Assembly: GCA_900753285.1 (NCBI GenBank) | Contig: CAADYN010000058.1 | Location: 1-31,415, forward strand | DNA from: Clostridia bacterium | Lineage (GTDB): Bacteria; Bacillota; Clostridia; Oscillospirales; CAG-272 | Direction of reading: 5' to 3' | Length of the DNA stretch: 31,415 bases | Shown: one piece after another, positions 23,547 through 30,967 of the stretch | Numbering within the stretch: position 1 is the stretch's first letter | How the letters are laid out: every line of letters begins with the position of its first letter | Program-made: the position numbers and the translations under genes | Notes under the pieces: model-generated | The model's database searches: none | What the model saw: only the letters and a program-made list of their open reading frames with translations | What the model was told of the DNA's origin: nothing

Positions 23547-24251
23547 TTATTTTCGGGAAAAGATAACGCCGTTTATTGCGGAAGCAAGCACGGTCGAGTA
23601 GCATTCCGTGATAACGTCAACGTCCGCCGGAGCAAGCAGCTTTTCTTCATAATAAAATACGGTGGGAACTCCGAGAGATACTACAGGACATGGCATGGTC
23701 TTCGCGCTAATTTCACCCGAAGTGTGTGCGAGAGCGGAGCCGGGGATTAGTCCGACATTGTTTATCTGCACTGCCGTTCCGAGACGGGTGATATCGGTGG
23801 CGCATAGCGAATCCACGGTTATGATAAGCTCCGCGCCTATGCTTTTTGCGAGAAGAGATACGGTCTCCGCGGTGTCAAGTCCGGTCTGTGCGGGAGTTCC
23901 GGGAGAAGCGGCGTAGAGAAGAGCAGTGCCTGTGACGAGCTTTTTGCACACGAGAGGACCGAGACAGTCGGCGGCGATATATCGGTTTCCTATTCCGGCG
24001 GCGAGTACGGTTTCCGCTTTTCCGATGTACCCGGACAGGACCTCTCTTACCGCTCCCGACAGCGCCAGCTTTTCCTCCGTCCCCATCTTCCATACCTCGC
24101 CCGAGAGAACAGTGTGGCAAGAAAAGTTTCCGCTCCTGCCCGAGAGCACCTCATATCCCCCGACAGAATACCTCTCCGAGACGGGAATGTGCGGCGTGAG
24201 GGAAGGCTCGAGAGCGTCGTTGTCGGCAAAAAGATCACTTGAAAACGGCAT
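23547..24251 (-). CDS. gpr: Spore germination protease GPR, short form
   Basis: GPR is the aspartic-type protease that degrades small acid-soluble proteins at germination. I take ATG 24251, six bases after GAGGTG; an in-frame GTG at 24260 overlaps that site. The protein is 234 residues, against roughly 320-370 in Bacillus and Clostridium. Key motifs remain: IGNRYIAADCLGP with Asp95, IITVDSLCATD with Asp147, QINNVGLIPGSAL, and VSLGVPTVFYYEE. The two Asps match the pair essential in GPR. Missing are the N-terminal propeptide that keeps GPR an inactive zymogen and the C-terminal extension. The downstream spoIIP supports the identification. I saw no convincing sigma-F or sigma-G promoter. Confidence 0.85.
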   Translation of the reverse strand: MPFSSDLFADNDALEPSLTPHIPVSERYSVGGYEVLSGRSGNFSCHTVLSGEVWKMGTEEKLALSGAVREVLSGYIGKAETVLAAGIGNRYIAADCLGPLVCKKLVTGTALLYAASPGTPAQTGLDTAETVSLLAKSIGAELIITVDSLCATDITRLGTAVQINNVGLIPGSALAHTSGEISAKTMPCPVVSLGVPTVFYYEEKLLAPADVDVITECYSTVLASAINGVIFSRK

Positions 24252-24403
24252 GGACTTCACCTCGCTGTGACGTTTGAGGTTATTTTGCCCATAAAAAACA
24301 TAATAATGAGCTTCGGGACAAAAAAGTCACAGTAAAACTGCACAAAAAATAAGGCTCTAATTGTGCATTCGGATGAATCTTGACAAGAACCTCAATAATT
24401 GTG

Positions 24404-24432
24404 TTGATTCTTTTAAAAAAAAGTGATATAAT
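24404..24432 (+). promoter_or_regulatory. Promoter of the oligopeptide-binding lipoprotein gene
   Basis: TTGATT and consensus TATAAT are separated by 17 bp, with TGA before the -10. The start lies about 60 bp before the ATG. The strong -10 agrees with the codon bias of the gene. Confidence 0.8.
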
Positions 24433-24497
24433 GAGGTAAGTTTAAACGACACGTATAACTACGCTTTACAAGAAGCACGAGGAGGATTAACTGAATC

Positions 24498-26297
24498 ATG
24501 AAAAAGGTGTTATCCCTTGTCCTTGCTATGCTGATGGTGGTATCGGTTGTAGCCGGATGTACGACACTTGAAAAAGACCCTTCCGACCCTGAGGGCAAAA
24601 AATACGATAAGGGCGCAATCATTGATATGTATCTCACGACAGAGATATATAATTTCGACCCGCAGCTGAGCATCACCGATGACGCGCAGCTCAAGATTTT
24701 CAGACTCATTTATGAAGGTCTCACTACCATTGACGAAAACGGCAAATGGCAGAGCACCGGCATGAAGAGCTACAAGATCGAAAAGGATACAAGCGAACAA
24801 TTCTCTATTCTCGTTACACTTAACAGCAACAAGTGGAGCGACGGTCGTACTGTTCAGGCTTCCGACTACGTTTACGCTTGGAAGAGACTCCTTGATCCCG
24901 ATTCAACAAGCGAAGCATCCTCTCTTCTCTTTGATATAAAGAACGCAAGAGACGTTAAGATGGGCGACGCTACAATTGACGACCTCGGAATCGCCGCTGT
25001 TGATACCTACGTTCTCCAGATCGAGTTCGAGACAAAGGTAGACCTTGACCAGTTCTTTGAAAACTGCTCTTCTATCGCTCTCGTTCCTCTCCGTGAAGAC
25101 GTTATCACACGTTACGGCGACGATGTATGGGCTCAGAAGGCTACCACTATTGTAACAAACGGACCGTTCTGCCCGAAGGATATCACCTACGGCAACACTC
25201 TCCGTCTTGAGCGTTCTTCCTACTACTACATCGACCAGGATAAGGACGAAAAGCTCGACAAATATGTAATTCCGTACAGACTTCTTACAAAGTACAGCGA
25301 AGGCAACGCAGAGGCTCAGCTCTCCTCCCTTCTCAACGGTAAGATCTACTATGACGGCGAAATTCCGCTTTCTCAGAGAGCGCAGTACGCTTCAAGCGCT
25401 GTCGTTACAGACATGATGACAACTCATACCTACGTGTTCAACACAAAGAATGAGCTGTTCGCAAAGCCCGAAGTAAGACGCGCTCTTTCCATGGCTATCG
25501 ACAGAAACCAGATAGTTTCTCTCATCACATTCGCAAAGCCCGCTACAGGCTATATCCCTTACAAGGTATTCAACACAACCTCCGGCACTTCCTTCAGAGA
25601 TGTTGGCGGCAATGTTATCTCCGCTTCCGCTGATGCTTCCGGTGCAAAGAGCCTTCTCTCTTCCGCAGGCGTTAACGGCGGTTCCTTCACACTCAAGGTT
25701 CGCGACAATGAAGTTGACGTTGCTATCGCTAACTATGTTGCAGGCGTATGGGGCGACCTCGGATTTAACGTAACCGTTGAAGCTGTTAAGGCTACTCCTA
25801 ACGCAAACGACTCCACAATCTATGTCGACACATTCCAGAAGGCATACGACGACGGTGACTTTGACGTTATCGGTATCGACATGAATATGCTTTCCGCAGA
25901 CGCTTTCGGTGCGCTTTCACAGTTCGCTACAAAGTTCTCCGGCAACGGCGTTGATATGGACTCCGAAACCTACGATCTCTACGGACACATCACCGGCTAC
26001 GCAAGCGAAGATTATGATGCTCTCATCGAATCCGCTTACGCCGAAAAGGACAGAACCGCAAGAGCAACAATTCTCCACCAGGCAGAAGAAATGCTCATGA
26101 ACGATATGCCCGTTATCCCGCTCGTATTTATGCAGGACGCGTATATCTACACAGACGTTCTCTCCGGCATCGGCTCCGACTACTATGCGACAAGAAACTT
26201 CAAGAAGACAAAGATGAAGGATTACATGACGTATAAGGCAGCTACGGATAACGCCGAAGAAACAACAGCTAACACAGAGACAAAAGCAGCTCAGTAA
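24498..26297 (+). CDS. Oligopeptide-binding lipoprotein of an ABC transporter (OppA type)
   Basis: This is a family 5 extracellular solute-binding protein that captures peptides for an ABC permease. It is 599 residues. The lipoprotein signal is MKKVLSLVLAMLMVVSVVAG followed by Cys21, the lipid-anchor site. The SBP_bac_5 fold shows YNFDPQLSITDDAQLKIFRLI near the N-terminus. KWSDGRTVQASDYVYAWKRLLDP, FAKPEVRRALSMAIDRNQI and MLMNDMPVIPLVFMQDAYIYTD follow as in OppA proteins. A Thr/Glu-rich tail ends it. GAGGAGG lies 12 bp before the ATG. Glycine is nearly always GGC and optimal codons dominate, as in ftsZ, indicating high expression. No permease or ATPase genes are adjacent, so it is an orphan here. 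Confidence 0.94.
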   Translation: MKKVLSLVLAMLMVVSVVAGCTTLEKDPSDPEGKKYDKGAIIDMYLTTEIYNFDPQLSITDDAQLKIFRLIYEGLTTIDENGKWQSTGMKSYKIEKDTSEQFSILVTLNSNKWSDGRTVQASDYVYAWKRLLDPDSTSEASSLLFDIKNARDVKMGDATIDDLGIAAVDTYVLQIEFETKVDLDQFFENCSSIALVPLREDVITRYGDDVWAQKATTIVTNGPFCPKDITYGNTLRLERSSYYYIDQDKDEKLDKYVIPYRLLTKYSEGNAEAQLSSLLNGKIYYDGEIPLSQRAQYASSAVVTDMMTTHTYVFNTKNELFAKPEVRRALSMAIDRNQIVSLITFAKPATGYIPYKVFNTTSGTSFRDVGGNVISASADASGAKSLLSSAGVNGGSFTLKVRDNEVDVAIANYVAGVWGDLGFNVTVEAVKATPNANDSTIYVDTFQKAYDDGDFDVIGIDMNMLSADAFGALSQFATKFSGNGVDMDSETYDLYGHITGYASEDYDALIESAYAEKDRTARATILHQAEEMLMNDMPVIPLVFMQDAYIYTDVLSGIGSDYYATRNFKKTKMKDYMTYKAATDNAEETTANTETKAAQ

Positions 26298-26315
26298 TTT
26301 AATAAAAATTCCTAA

Positions 26316-26403
26316 GGATACTCTGAATAAATCGGATTTTTGCGATAAAAGGCTGAAATATAGGGGTTTTTATCGCAAAAATAACCTTACATCAGATGCT
26401 TCC
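26316..26403. repeat. Palindromic MITE-like repeat, copy 2
   Basis: This 88-bp element is the inverted relative of the one at 17574-17659, placed 18 bp after the stop of the lipoprotein gene. Its ends are GGATACTCTGA and, reversed, GGAAGCATCTGA. The central stem (26336-26350 with 26368-26382) is 15 bp without mismatch around a 17-base loop. TAA occurs on both flanks (26313-26315 and 26404-26406) and could be a target-site duplication, though the first copy shows none. Confidence 0.85.
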
Positions 26404-26412
26404 TAACTAATG

Positions 26413-26445
26413 AAACGGGGAGAACATAAACTTCCCGTTTTATTT
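26413..26445 (+). terminator. Terminator after the lipoprotein gene
   Basis: AAACGGG (26413-26419) pairs with CCCGTTT (26434-26440), followed by TATTT. It lies just beyond the palindromic repeat, giving two successive hairpins. Confidence 0.75.
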
Positions 26446-26512
26446 AGTTATAAAGTCGAAAAAAGAAGGAGGCAGACCCGTTTTGTCCTAATTTGACGGG
26501 ACGGGAGCTATT

Positions 26513-27151
26513 ATGCCGGAAACATTTCACTCGCCGCAGCAGGTGAAGGTATTTATTTTGTATCTGCTTGAAAAAGTAGGATATCCGCTTGACTATAACG
26601 ACCTCGCGACAATAATCATCCGCGACGGTTATGTAGACTATTTTGACTTTGTCACATATTTCCATGAGCTGCTTGAAGACGGACATATTAAAAAAATCAG
26701 CGTTCCGTGCGACGGCACAAAAGATAAACCGAGCGACAAGACGAATGAGGACAGCGTTGCAGAGCCGGAAAGTTCCACCAATAACGACGCTCAGACCAAG
26801 GATTTGTACGAAGTCAGCGAGACCGGACGAATGATAGCGAAAGGGCTTGCCGACGACCTTCTGATAGCCGCTGTGCGTGAGAAAAGCTACATTTCCGCAA
26901 TGCGGCATTTGTCACTCGAAAAGCGCGGCGCAGTCGTGGATCACCGTATCGAGATGGTCGGGGACGGTACGTACATCTTCCACTGCTCAATAAAGGACTG
27001 CGACGGAATGGCGTTTGATCTTGCGCTGAGAGCGGATTCATACCTTCAAGTGTCGCGGATGAGGATGAATTTTGAGGATAAACCCGACGTCGTCTACCGC
27101 GGAATTATCGCTCTTGTGACGGGAAACGTCAATTATCTTTTTGAAAAATAA
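26513..27151 (+). CDS. DUF4364 protein, winged-helix type regulator
   Basis: This is a member of DUF4364, a clostridial family with an N-terminal winged-helix-like region; no function is established. It is 212 residues from ATG 26513, preceded by ACGGGAG. The family start is visible as QQVKVFILYLLEKVGYPLDYNDLATIII. The helical part then reads VDYFDFVTYFHELLEDGHIKKI. Between about 64 and 95 lies an acidic, Asp/Ser/Glu/Asn-rich stretch that splits the wing region and makes the protein longer than the usual ~170-180. Family sequence resumes at LYEVSETGRMIAKGLADDLL. A DNA-binding role is inferred from the fold. No signal peptide or TM was seen. Confidence 0.82.
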   Translation: MPETFHSPQQVKVFILYLLEKVGYPLDYNDLATIIIRDGYVDYFDFVTYFHELLEDGHIKKISVPCDGTKDKPSDKTNEDSVAEPESSTNNDAQTKDLYEVSETGRMIAKGLADDLLIAAVREKSYISAMRHLSLEKRGAVVDHRIEMVGDGTYIFHCSIKDCDGMAFDLALRADSYLQVSRMRMNFEDKPDVVYRGIIALVTGNVNYLFEK

Positions 27152-27188
27152 GCTGTCGACATTAAACCAGTTAAACTATAAAGCCATT

Positions 27189-27197
27189 TGGTATAAT
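27189..27197 (+). promoter_or_regulatory. Possible upstream promoter of the sigma-H-like gene (extended -10)
   Basis: TGG followed by consensus TATAAT forms an extended -10 without a good -35. It lies about 100 bp upstream of the stronger promoter at 27268 and would make a second, longer transcript. Confidence 0.4.
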
Positions 27198-27267
27198 GAA
27201 TTATATGTGAGACACGATTGAATTTGTGTAAAAAATCAAAAATGTCTGAAATAATTGTAAAAACCTA

Positions 27268-27295
27268 TTGACAAATTATAATTTTATGGTATAAT
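27268..27295 (+). promoter_or_regulatory. Consensus promoter of the sigma-H-like gene
   Basis: Perfect TTGACA and TATAAT are separated by 16 bp, with TGG before the -10. This is the best match to consensus in the window. It also shows that the TTG at 27295 cannot be the start of the downstream protein. Confidence 0.85.
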
Positions 27296-27333
27296 TGTTA
27301 CAGTGTAATTATAATTCTTTTCGGAGTTCTGCT

Positions 27334-27903
27334 TTGAAAAACGAGACGTTATCGTTGCTTGATAAAATAAAGACGGGCGACGAGAGTGCGTTCGATATTC
27401 TTGCAAAAGAGTATGAAGGACTTACCGAGGCTGCGGTGAAGAGATTTCTTCCGTCGTTTGATATACGAAACGGAGAAAATCCGGTGTTCGGCGAGGAAGA
27501 TCTTCGACAGTGCGCGGCTCTGGCTCTGTTTAAGGCTGCTCAGACATACGATGAAGGAAAAGAAGTCAGCTTCGGACTTTACGCAAAAATTTGTGTGAAC
27601 AACGCGCTGATATCCACCCTCAGAAAGTATAAAACCGAGCAAAAAAGACAGCGTCGTGCTAAGGAAAGGGAGAATAAAGCTCCAGCCGATCCGATTGCCG
27701 CACTAATTAACGCCGAGGATGACGAAAGACTCAAAGCAAAAATCAAAACAGAACTGTCAGATTTTGAAAAAAGTGTATTCGACCTATATATTAATGACAA
27801 GTCCACTCGAGAAATCGCTGAGATACTCGGACGCGAAGAAAAGTCCGTCAGCAACGCATTGTACCGCATGAAGGTTAAGATTAAAGGACTTCTGAAAAAT
27901 TAA
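27334..27903 (+). CDS. Sigma-70 family factor, sigma-H (SpoIIAC/SigH-like) type
   Basis: This is an RNA polymerase sigma factor with regions 2 and 4 only. I place the start at TTG 27334, seven bases after GGAG, because the upstream in-frame TTG overlaps the promoter. The protein is 189 residues. Region 2 shows GEEDLRQCAALALFKAAQTYD and then SFGLYAKICVNNALISTLRK, which matches sigma-H where others have S-F-x-x-Y/F-A. A charged linker follows. Region 4 shows FEKSVFDLYINDKSTREIAEILGREEKSVSNALYRMKVKIKGLL, the helix-turn-helix for -35 contact. The region 4 pattern KSV-NALxRxKxK is typical of SigH. In Bacillus SigH starts sporulation, but an equivalent role here is inference. The consensus promoter suggests continuous transcription with weak TTG-limited translation. 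Confidence 0.82.
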   Translation: MKNETLSLLDKIKTGDESAFDILAKEYEGLTEAAVKRFLPSFDIRNGENPVFGEEDLRQCAALALFKAAQTYDEGKEVSFGLYAKICVNNALISTLRKYKTEQKRQRRAKERENKAPADPIAALINAEDDERLKAKIKTELSDFEKSVFDLYINDKSTREIAEILGREEKSVSNALYRMKVKIKGLLKN

Positions 27904-27944
27904 TATCGTATTTCACCGTTCAACGTAACGGTTAGAAATAATTC

Positions 27945-28007
27945 GCCCGTATAGCTTAACTCAAGAGCGTTGTTGTCAAAGGTGACGGTTAGAGTCCGCC
28001 GAGGGCA
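27945..28007 (+). other. tRNA-like 63-nt sequence in the leader of the zinc-ribbon gene
   Basis: GCCC (27945-27948) and GGGC (28003-28006), followed by A, would close an acceptor-like stem. Inside are a D-arm-like TAGCTTAACTCAAGAGC (27952-27968) and a T-arm-like GGTTAGAGTCC (27987-27997) flanked by near-complementary bases. The middle is about 8 nt too short for a normal anticodon arm and variable loop, and A replaces the C of the TTC loop. It is either a degenerate tRNA, a structured leader or chance similarity. Confidence 0.35.
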
Positions 28008-28047
28008 AAAAAATCAACCAATTCTATTTCAAAGCGAGGAAAAAGAG

Positions 28048-28329
28048 ATGTTCGAGGACAAGACTTTAGTGTGCAAGGAATGCGGCAAGGAATTCGTATT
28101 CACAGCTGGTGAGCAGGAATTCTATGCAGAAAAGGGCTTCCAGAATGAGCCCCAGAGATGCAAGGCATGCCGTGACAAGAGAAAGAATGCAGGCCGTGAA
28201 CCCAAGGAAATGTTCACAACTGTTTGCGCTAACTGCGGTAAGGAAGCAAAAGTTCCGTTCCAGCCCAGCAACGACAGACCTGTATACTGCTCCGAGTGCT
28301 TTGCTGCTATGAAGCAGAACCAGCAGTAA
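28048..28329 (+). CDS. Double zinc-ribbon protein
   Basis: This is a small cytoplasmic protein of 93 residues with two treble-clef/zinc-ribbon modules, common in clostridia and not functionally defined. The start is ATG 28048 after CGAGGA; the frame continues upstream through the tRNA-like sequence, but that part lacks a start signal. Module 1 pairs CKEC with CKAC, separated by EFVFTAGEQEFYAEKGF. Module 2 pairs CANC with CSEC, with a KVPFQPSNDRPVY spacer. The spacing suits two Zn ions, each held by four Cys. Strong codon preference (CTC-poor, GCT/AAG-rich) suggests abundant protein. Nucleic-acid or ribosome association is plausible but unproven. Confidence 0.88.
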   Translation: MFEDKTLVCKECGKEFVFTAGEQEFYAEKGFQNEPQRCKACRDKRKNAGREPKEMFTTVCANCGKEAKVPFQPSNDRPVYCSECFAAMKQNQQ

Positions 28330-28362
28330 TTTGAGTTTTTGACTTAAATAAATACTCGAGAT

Positions 28363-28392
28363 AAAGGGAATGCTGAAATATGCGTTCCTTTT
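28363..28392 (+). terminator. Terminator of the zinc-ribbon gene
   Basis: AAAGGGAATGC (28363-28373) pairs over 11 positions (two G-T) with the complementary arm 28382-28392 around an 8-base loop, the last bases being T-rich. Confidence 0.75.
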
Positions 28393-28406
28393 GTTGTTGA
28401 AGACGC

Positions 28407-28443
28407 AAAAAAGCACCTCAACTTTGGTCAAGGTGCAGTTTTG
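28407..28443. terminator. Bidirectional terminator between the zinc-ribbon and methyltransferase genes
   Basis: GCACCT (28413-28418) pairs with AGGTGC (28431-28436). Six A at 28407-28412 give a minus-strand T run after the stem, and TTTTGTG follows on the plus strand. It mainly serves the minus-strand methyltransferase transcript. Confidence 0.78.
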
Positions 28444-28450
28444 TGTCTTT

Positions 28451-29323
28451 TTATTTTATCCCGCGTACCGACATTATATGAACAACTTCCGTGTCCCACA
28501 GCTTTACTCCGTGCGAAAGCATGTCAAGCCGTCTGTCGTATCGCGAGTTGATGCTTTTTTTCATCTCCGCAGTTTCCTCGGCTGATACTAAATCAGCGGC
28601 TTTTGCTTCGATGAATGATACCGCGTCAAGTGCGCACTGCCTGTCGGATTCTATCATTCTGCGCGACAGCTCCGGCGGATATCGGTCGTCGTCGGGAGTC
28701 AGACTTAGCGTGATATAATCGGTTCGAAGATCGCGAAATCCAGCTTTTTCCATAGCAATCGGATGCTCCTGCTCGTTTTTAGCGTATTCGCCGATTGAAA
28801 TACCATTTCGCAATGTACGAAATCTTTCGTCAACTCTGTCCCAGATATATTTTTCAAGCTCGCTCTCTTCTGAAACAATGTCGGATGAAATCTTAACGCC
28901 TCTCCTTGACGAGAGCATGAGACAAATTCCGCCGCTTTTCAGCACACGATATTGCTCGCCGTAGAACTTTTCGGGTTCAATGTGCTCGGAGACTGTGTTT
29001 GATATCGTAACGTCAAACGAATTGCCGCCGAAGGGAAGTGCGGTCGCGTCGCCTACTATGAACTCGCAGCTTTTGTCGTGAGCGCGTGCGAATTTTATAA
29101 AACTCTCGTCAAAATCAAGTCCCGTTACGGCAGAATTCGGGTACCAACGCGACAATGAGGAACAGAGCGCACCCGGACCGCAGCCGATTTCAAGGATTCT
29201 CGCGCCGTCGGGTATTTCAAAGACTTGAGTAAATCTCTCGCGGAAATAATCGTCAAATCTTACGCGGCGGCTAGTGTAGAGAGTTCCGGCTTTTTGAACA
29301 AATTCAGACCAGATACTGCTCAT
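28451..29323 (-). CDS. Class I SAM-dependent methyltransferase
   Basis: This is a methyltransferase of the Methyltransf_11/UbiE-like group, 290 residues from ATG 29323. That ATG overlaps the stop of the upstream glycosidase gene in ATGA; no Shine-Dalgarno is visible, so it depends on coupling. Motif I is RILEIGCGPGALCSSL, and motif II is GLDFDESFIKFAR with the ribose-binding Asp. DATALPFGGNSFDVTISNTVSEHIE and YRVLKSGG follow as in the family. The C-terminal third (EHPIAMEKAGFRDLRTDYITL, then a helical stretch) is typical of small-molecule enzymes. The substrate is unknown. The pairing with a GH36-like enzyme hints at a glycan or glycoside substrate, but that is inference. Confidence 0.9.
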   Translation of the reverse strand: MSSIWSEFVQKAGTLYTSRRVRFDDYFRERFTQVFEIPDGARILEIGCGPGALCSSLSRWYPNSAVTGLDFDESFIKFARAHDKSCEFIVGDATALPFGGNSFDVTISNTVSEHIEPEKFYGEQYRVLKSGGICLMLSSRRGVKISSDIVSEESELEKYIWDRVDERFRTLRNGISIGEYAKNEQEHPIAMEKAGFRDLRTDYITLSLTPDDDRYPPELSRRMIESDRQCALDAVSFIEAKAADLVSAEETAEMKKSINSRYDRRLDMLSHGVKLWDTEVVHIMSVRGIK

Positions 29324-30936
29324 TTGCGGTTCGGGTCGAAGTCGTTTGTGCCGTCTCCGAGGTACCAGTCGTAGCGGACAACCTTGCCGTCGATTTCCCA
29401 TACCGTAGGATATTCGTTTTCCATCCAGTCGAGCGGGCGGCAGCGGTTCGTCTGAACTGAGTTTACTGCCCATCCTTCGCGCAGGTCGTTAAGCTCGGAT
29501 TCGGAGAGAACGCCCGGCTTGCAGGAGATGAACAGAGGTGATCCGCTCTTTGAGAGAACGTCGAGCCACTGCTTGTTGAGGGACCAGTCTATCGCGCCGG
29601 TGATTCCCACACAGTCCGCGTCAGTCATGTAGAACGAGCCGTTCTGAATCATTCTGAATGCGAGAGTGTTTACGCCCATCTTACGTGTTCTGCCCCAGTC
29701 GTAGCCGCTTGTGTCGTCTCCCGTTCTGTTGAGACCGTACAGACCCGCCACAAGGTGCGAGAACGTGTTGCAGCCTATGATAACGCAGTCCTCACCTGCT
29801 TCTTCCTGAACGGCGCGGAGGAAGTTCAGAGTGATCTCAGCCGTGGTTCTGCTTCTGTCGCGGAAGTGCCAGCCGTCGCGCATAATCTGCTGTCTCATGG
29901 CAAAGCCGAACTGACCGCAGATGTCGCAGGAGGAGAAGTCGTGCTTGATAAGCTCGTAACCCCATTCGCGGAGCATTCTTGTCACACGTCTGACGTATTC
30001 GATGACCTCGTCGCATGAGGGGTCGAAGTAGTTCGCGTCTCGGAGCATACGGCATTCTTCGGGAACGGACTTTACTTCGTGATGTGAGTCCACCAGATAT
30101 CTCACCCAGATTCCGGGACGAACTCCGAGCTTTCTCATCTCATCCGCCAGAGCCTTCATGTCGTGGAACGTGTCTCTCAGCTCATCCCAAGGACCGTCGC
30201 AGCCGTATTTCTGCCATCCGTCGTCGATAACCATGTAGGGTATGTTGTCAAGTCCCGCGCATCTTTCGGCAACGAGCTTTGTGTCGGAGATTATCTCTTC
30301 CTGTGAGGATCTTCCGTAAGCGTAGTACCAGTTGTTCGAGCCGTAAACGGGATGCTTCGGCAGGTGGGATGTAGTCGGGCACATCTTCTTGCAGAACAGC
30401 ACGCCCGCGTCGAATGCAGTCATGTCTCTGTACTCGCCGAATACGATTTCGCAGACCGTCAGCTCACGACCGGAAAGAATTACGCCTTCTCCGCCGTTTC
30501 TGATGTCTGCCCACATTGTAATTCCGCCTGCGTCATACTGCCATGTGACAAACGAGGACGGCTGAACCTTTACGCCAAAGCCTTCGGTGAATCTGTCGCC
30601 GACTTCCTTTTCGAGGTCGCTTCCGTTTGATACGAGTATGTACCACGGCATGATTCTGTCCGGTGTTATTCCCATCCACGCGAGATTGCCGTAGCCTCTC
30701 TCAAACGCGTCTCCGAGTATCTTAATGCTGTCATGTCGTATTTCGTCCTCGGTGAAGTTAAAACGCAGCTTGACGTATTTCAGCGGGGTAGAGTCAGCCT
30801 TAACTTTCAGCGCCATAACGTCGTTCTCGGCAGCGAGAGAAAGAGCTACGTCGTCCGCTGACATATTGCCTTTTTCAAATCTGTGACTGCCGCTCTCTGT
30901 GTAAACAACGGCAAAGTCGGGGTATCGCAGTTTCAT
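29320..30936 (-). CDS. GH36-like alpha-galactosidase family glycoside hydrolase
   Basis: This is a cytoplasmic glycosidase of the GH-D clan, 538 residues from ATG 30936, which lies seven bases after GGAGG. No signal peptide is present. After an N-terminal beta domain the barrel begins at about residue 195. Its motifs are YMVIDDGWQKYG, GVRPGIWVRYL, YELIKHDFSSCD with the nucleophile Asp of the KxD motif, and NRTGDDTSGYDWG with the probable acid/base Asp. These match GH36/GH27 retaining alpha-galactosidases, but the protein is shorter than classical GH36 (about 700-750), with reduced flanking domains, so the substrate may be an alpha-galactoside or a related sugar. It has a promoter with consensus -10 and leads an overlapping pair with a methyltransferase. 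Confidence 0.85.
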   Translation of the reverse strand: MKLRYPDFAVVYTESGSHRFEKGNMSADDVALSLAAENDVMALKVKADSTPLKYVKLRFNFTEDEIRHDSIKILGDAFERGYGNLAWMGITPDRIMPWYILVSNGSDLEKEVGDRFTEGFGVKVQPSSFVTWQYDAGGITMWADIRNGGEGVILSGRELTVCEIVFGEYRDMTAFDAGVLFCKKMCPTTSHLPKHPVYGSNNWYYAYGRSSQEEIISDTKLVAERCAGLDNIPYMVIDDGWQKYGCDGPWDELRDTFHDMKALADEMRKLGVRPGIWVRYLVDSHHEVKSVPEECRMLRDANYFDPSCDEVIEYVRRVTRMLREWGYELIKHDFSSCDICGQFGFAMRQQIMRDGWHFRDRSRTTAEITLNFLRAVQEEAGEDCVIIGCNTFSHLVAGLYGLNRTGDDTSGYDWGRTRKMGVNTLAFRMIQNGSFYMTDADCVGITGAIDWSLNKQWLDVLSKSGSPLFISCKPGVLSESELNDLREGWAVNSVQTNRCRPLDWMENEYPTVWEIDGKVVRYDWYLGDGTNDFDPNRK

Positions 30937-30967
30937 ATATTTCCTCCGAATATCATATTCCCGTGAG

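Noticed and set aside
24255..24300. Possible sigma-F/sigma-G promoter before gpr
   Set aside because: A GGGCAAAATA-like -10 is present, but no acceptable -35 at the right distance; not enough to call.
27295..27297. TTG as start of the sigma factor
   Set aside because: It overlaps the -10 hexamer and would lie upstream of the transcription start; TTG 27334 has a proper GGAG.
27916..27933. Small hairpin (ACCGTT/AACGGT) after the sigma gene as terminator
   Set aside because: It is not followed by a T run, so it does not qualify as an intrinsic terminator.
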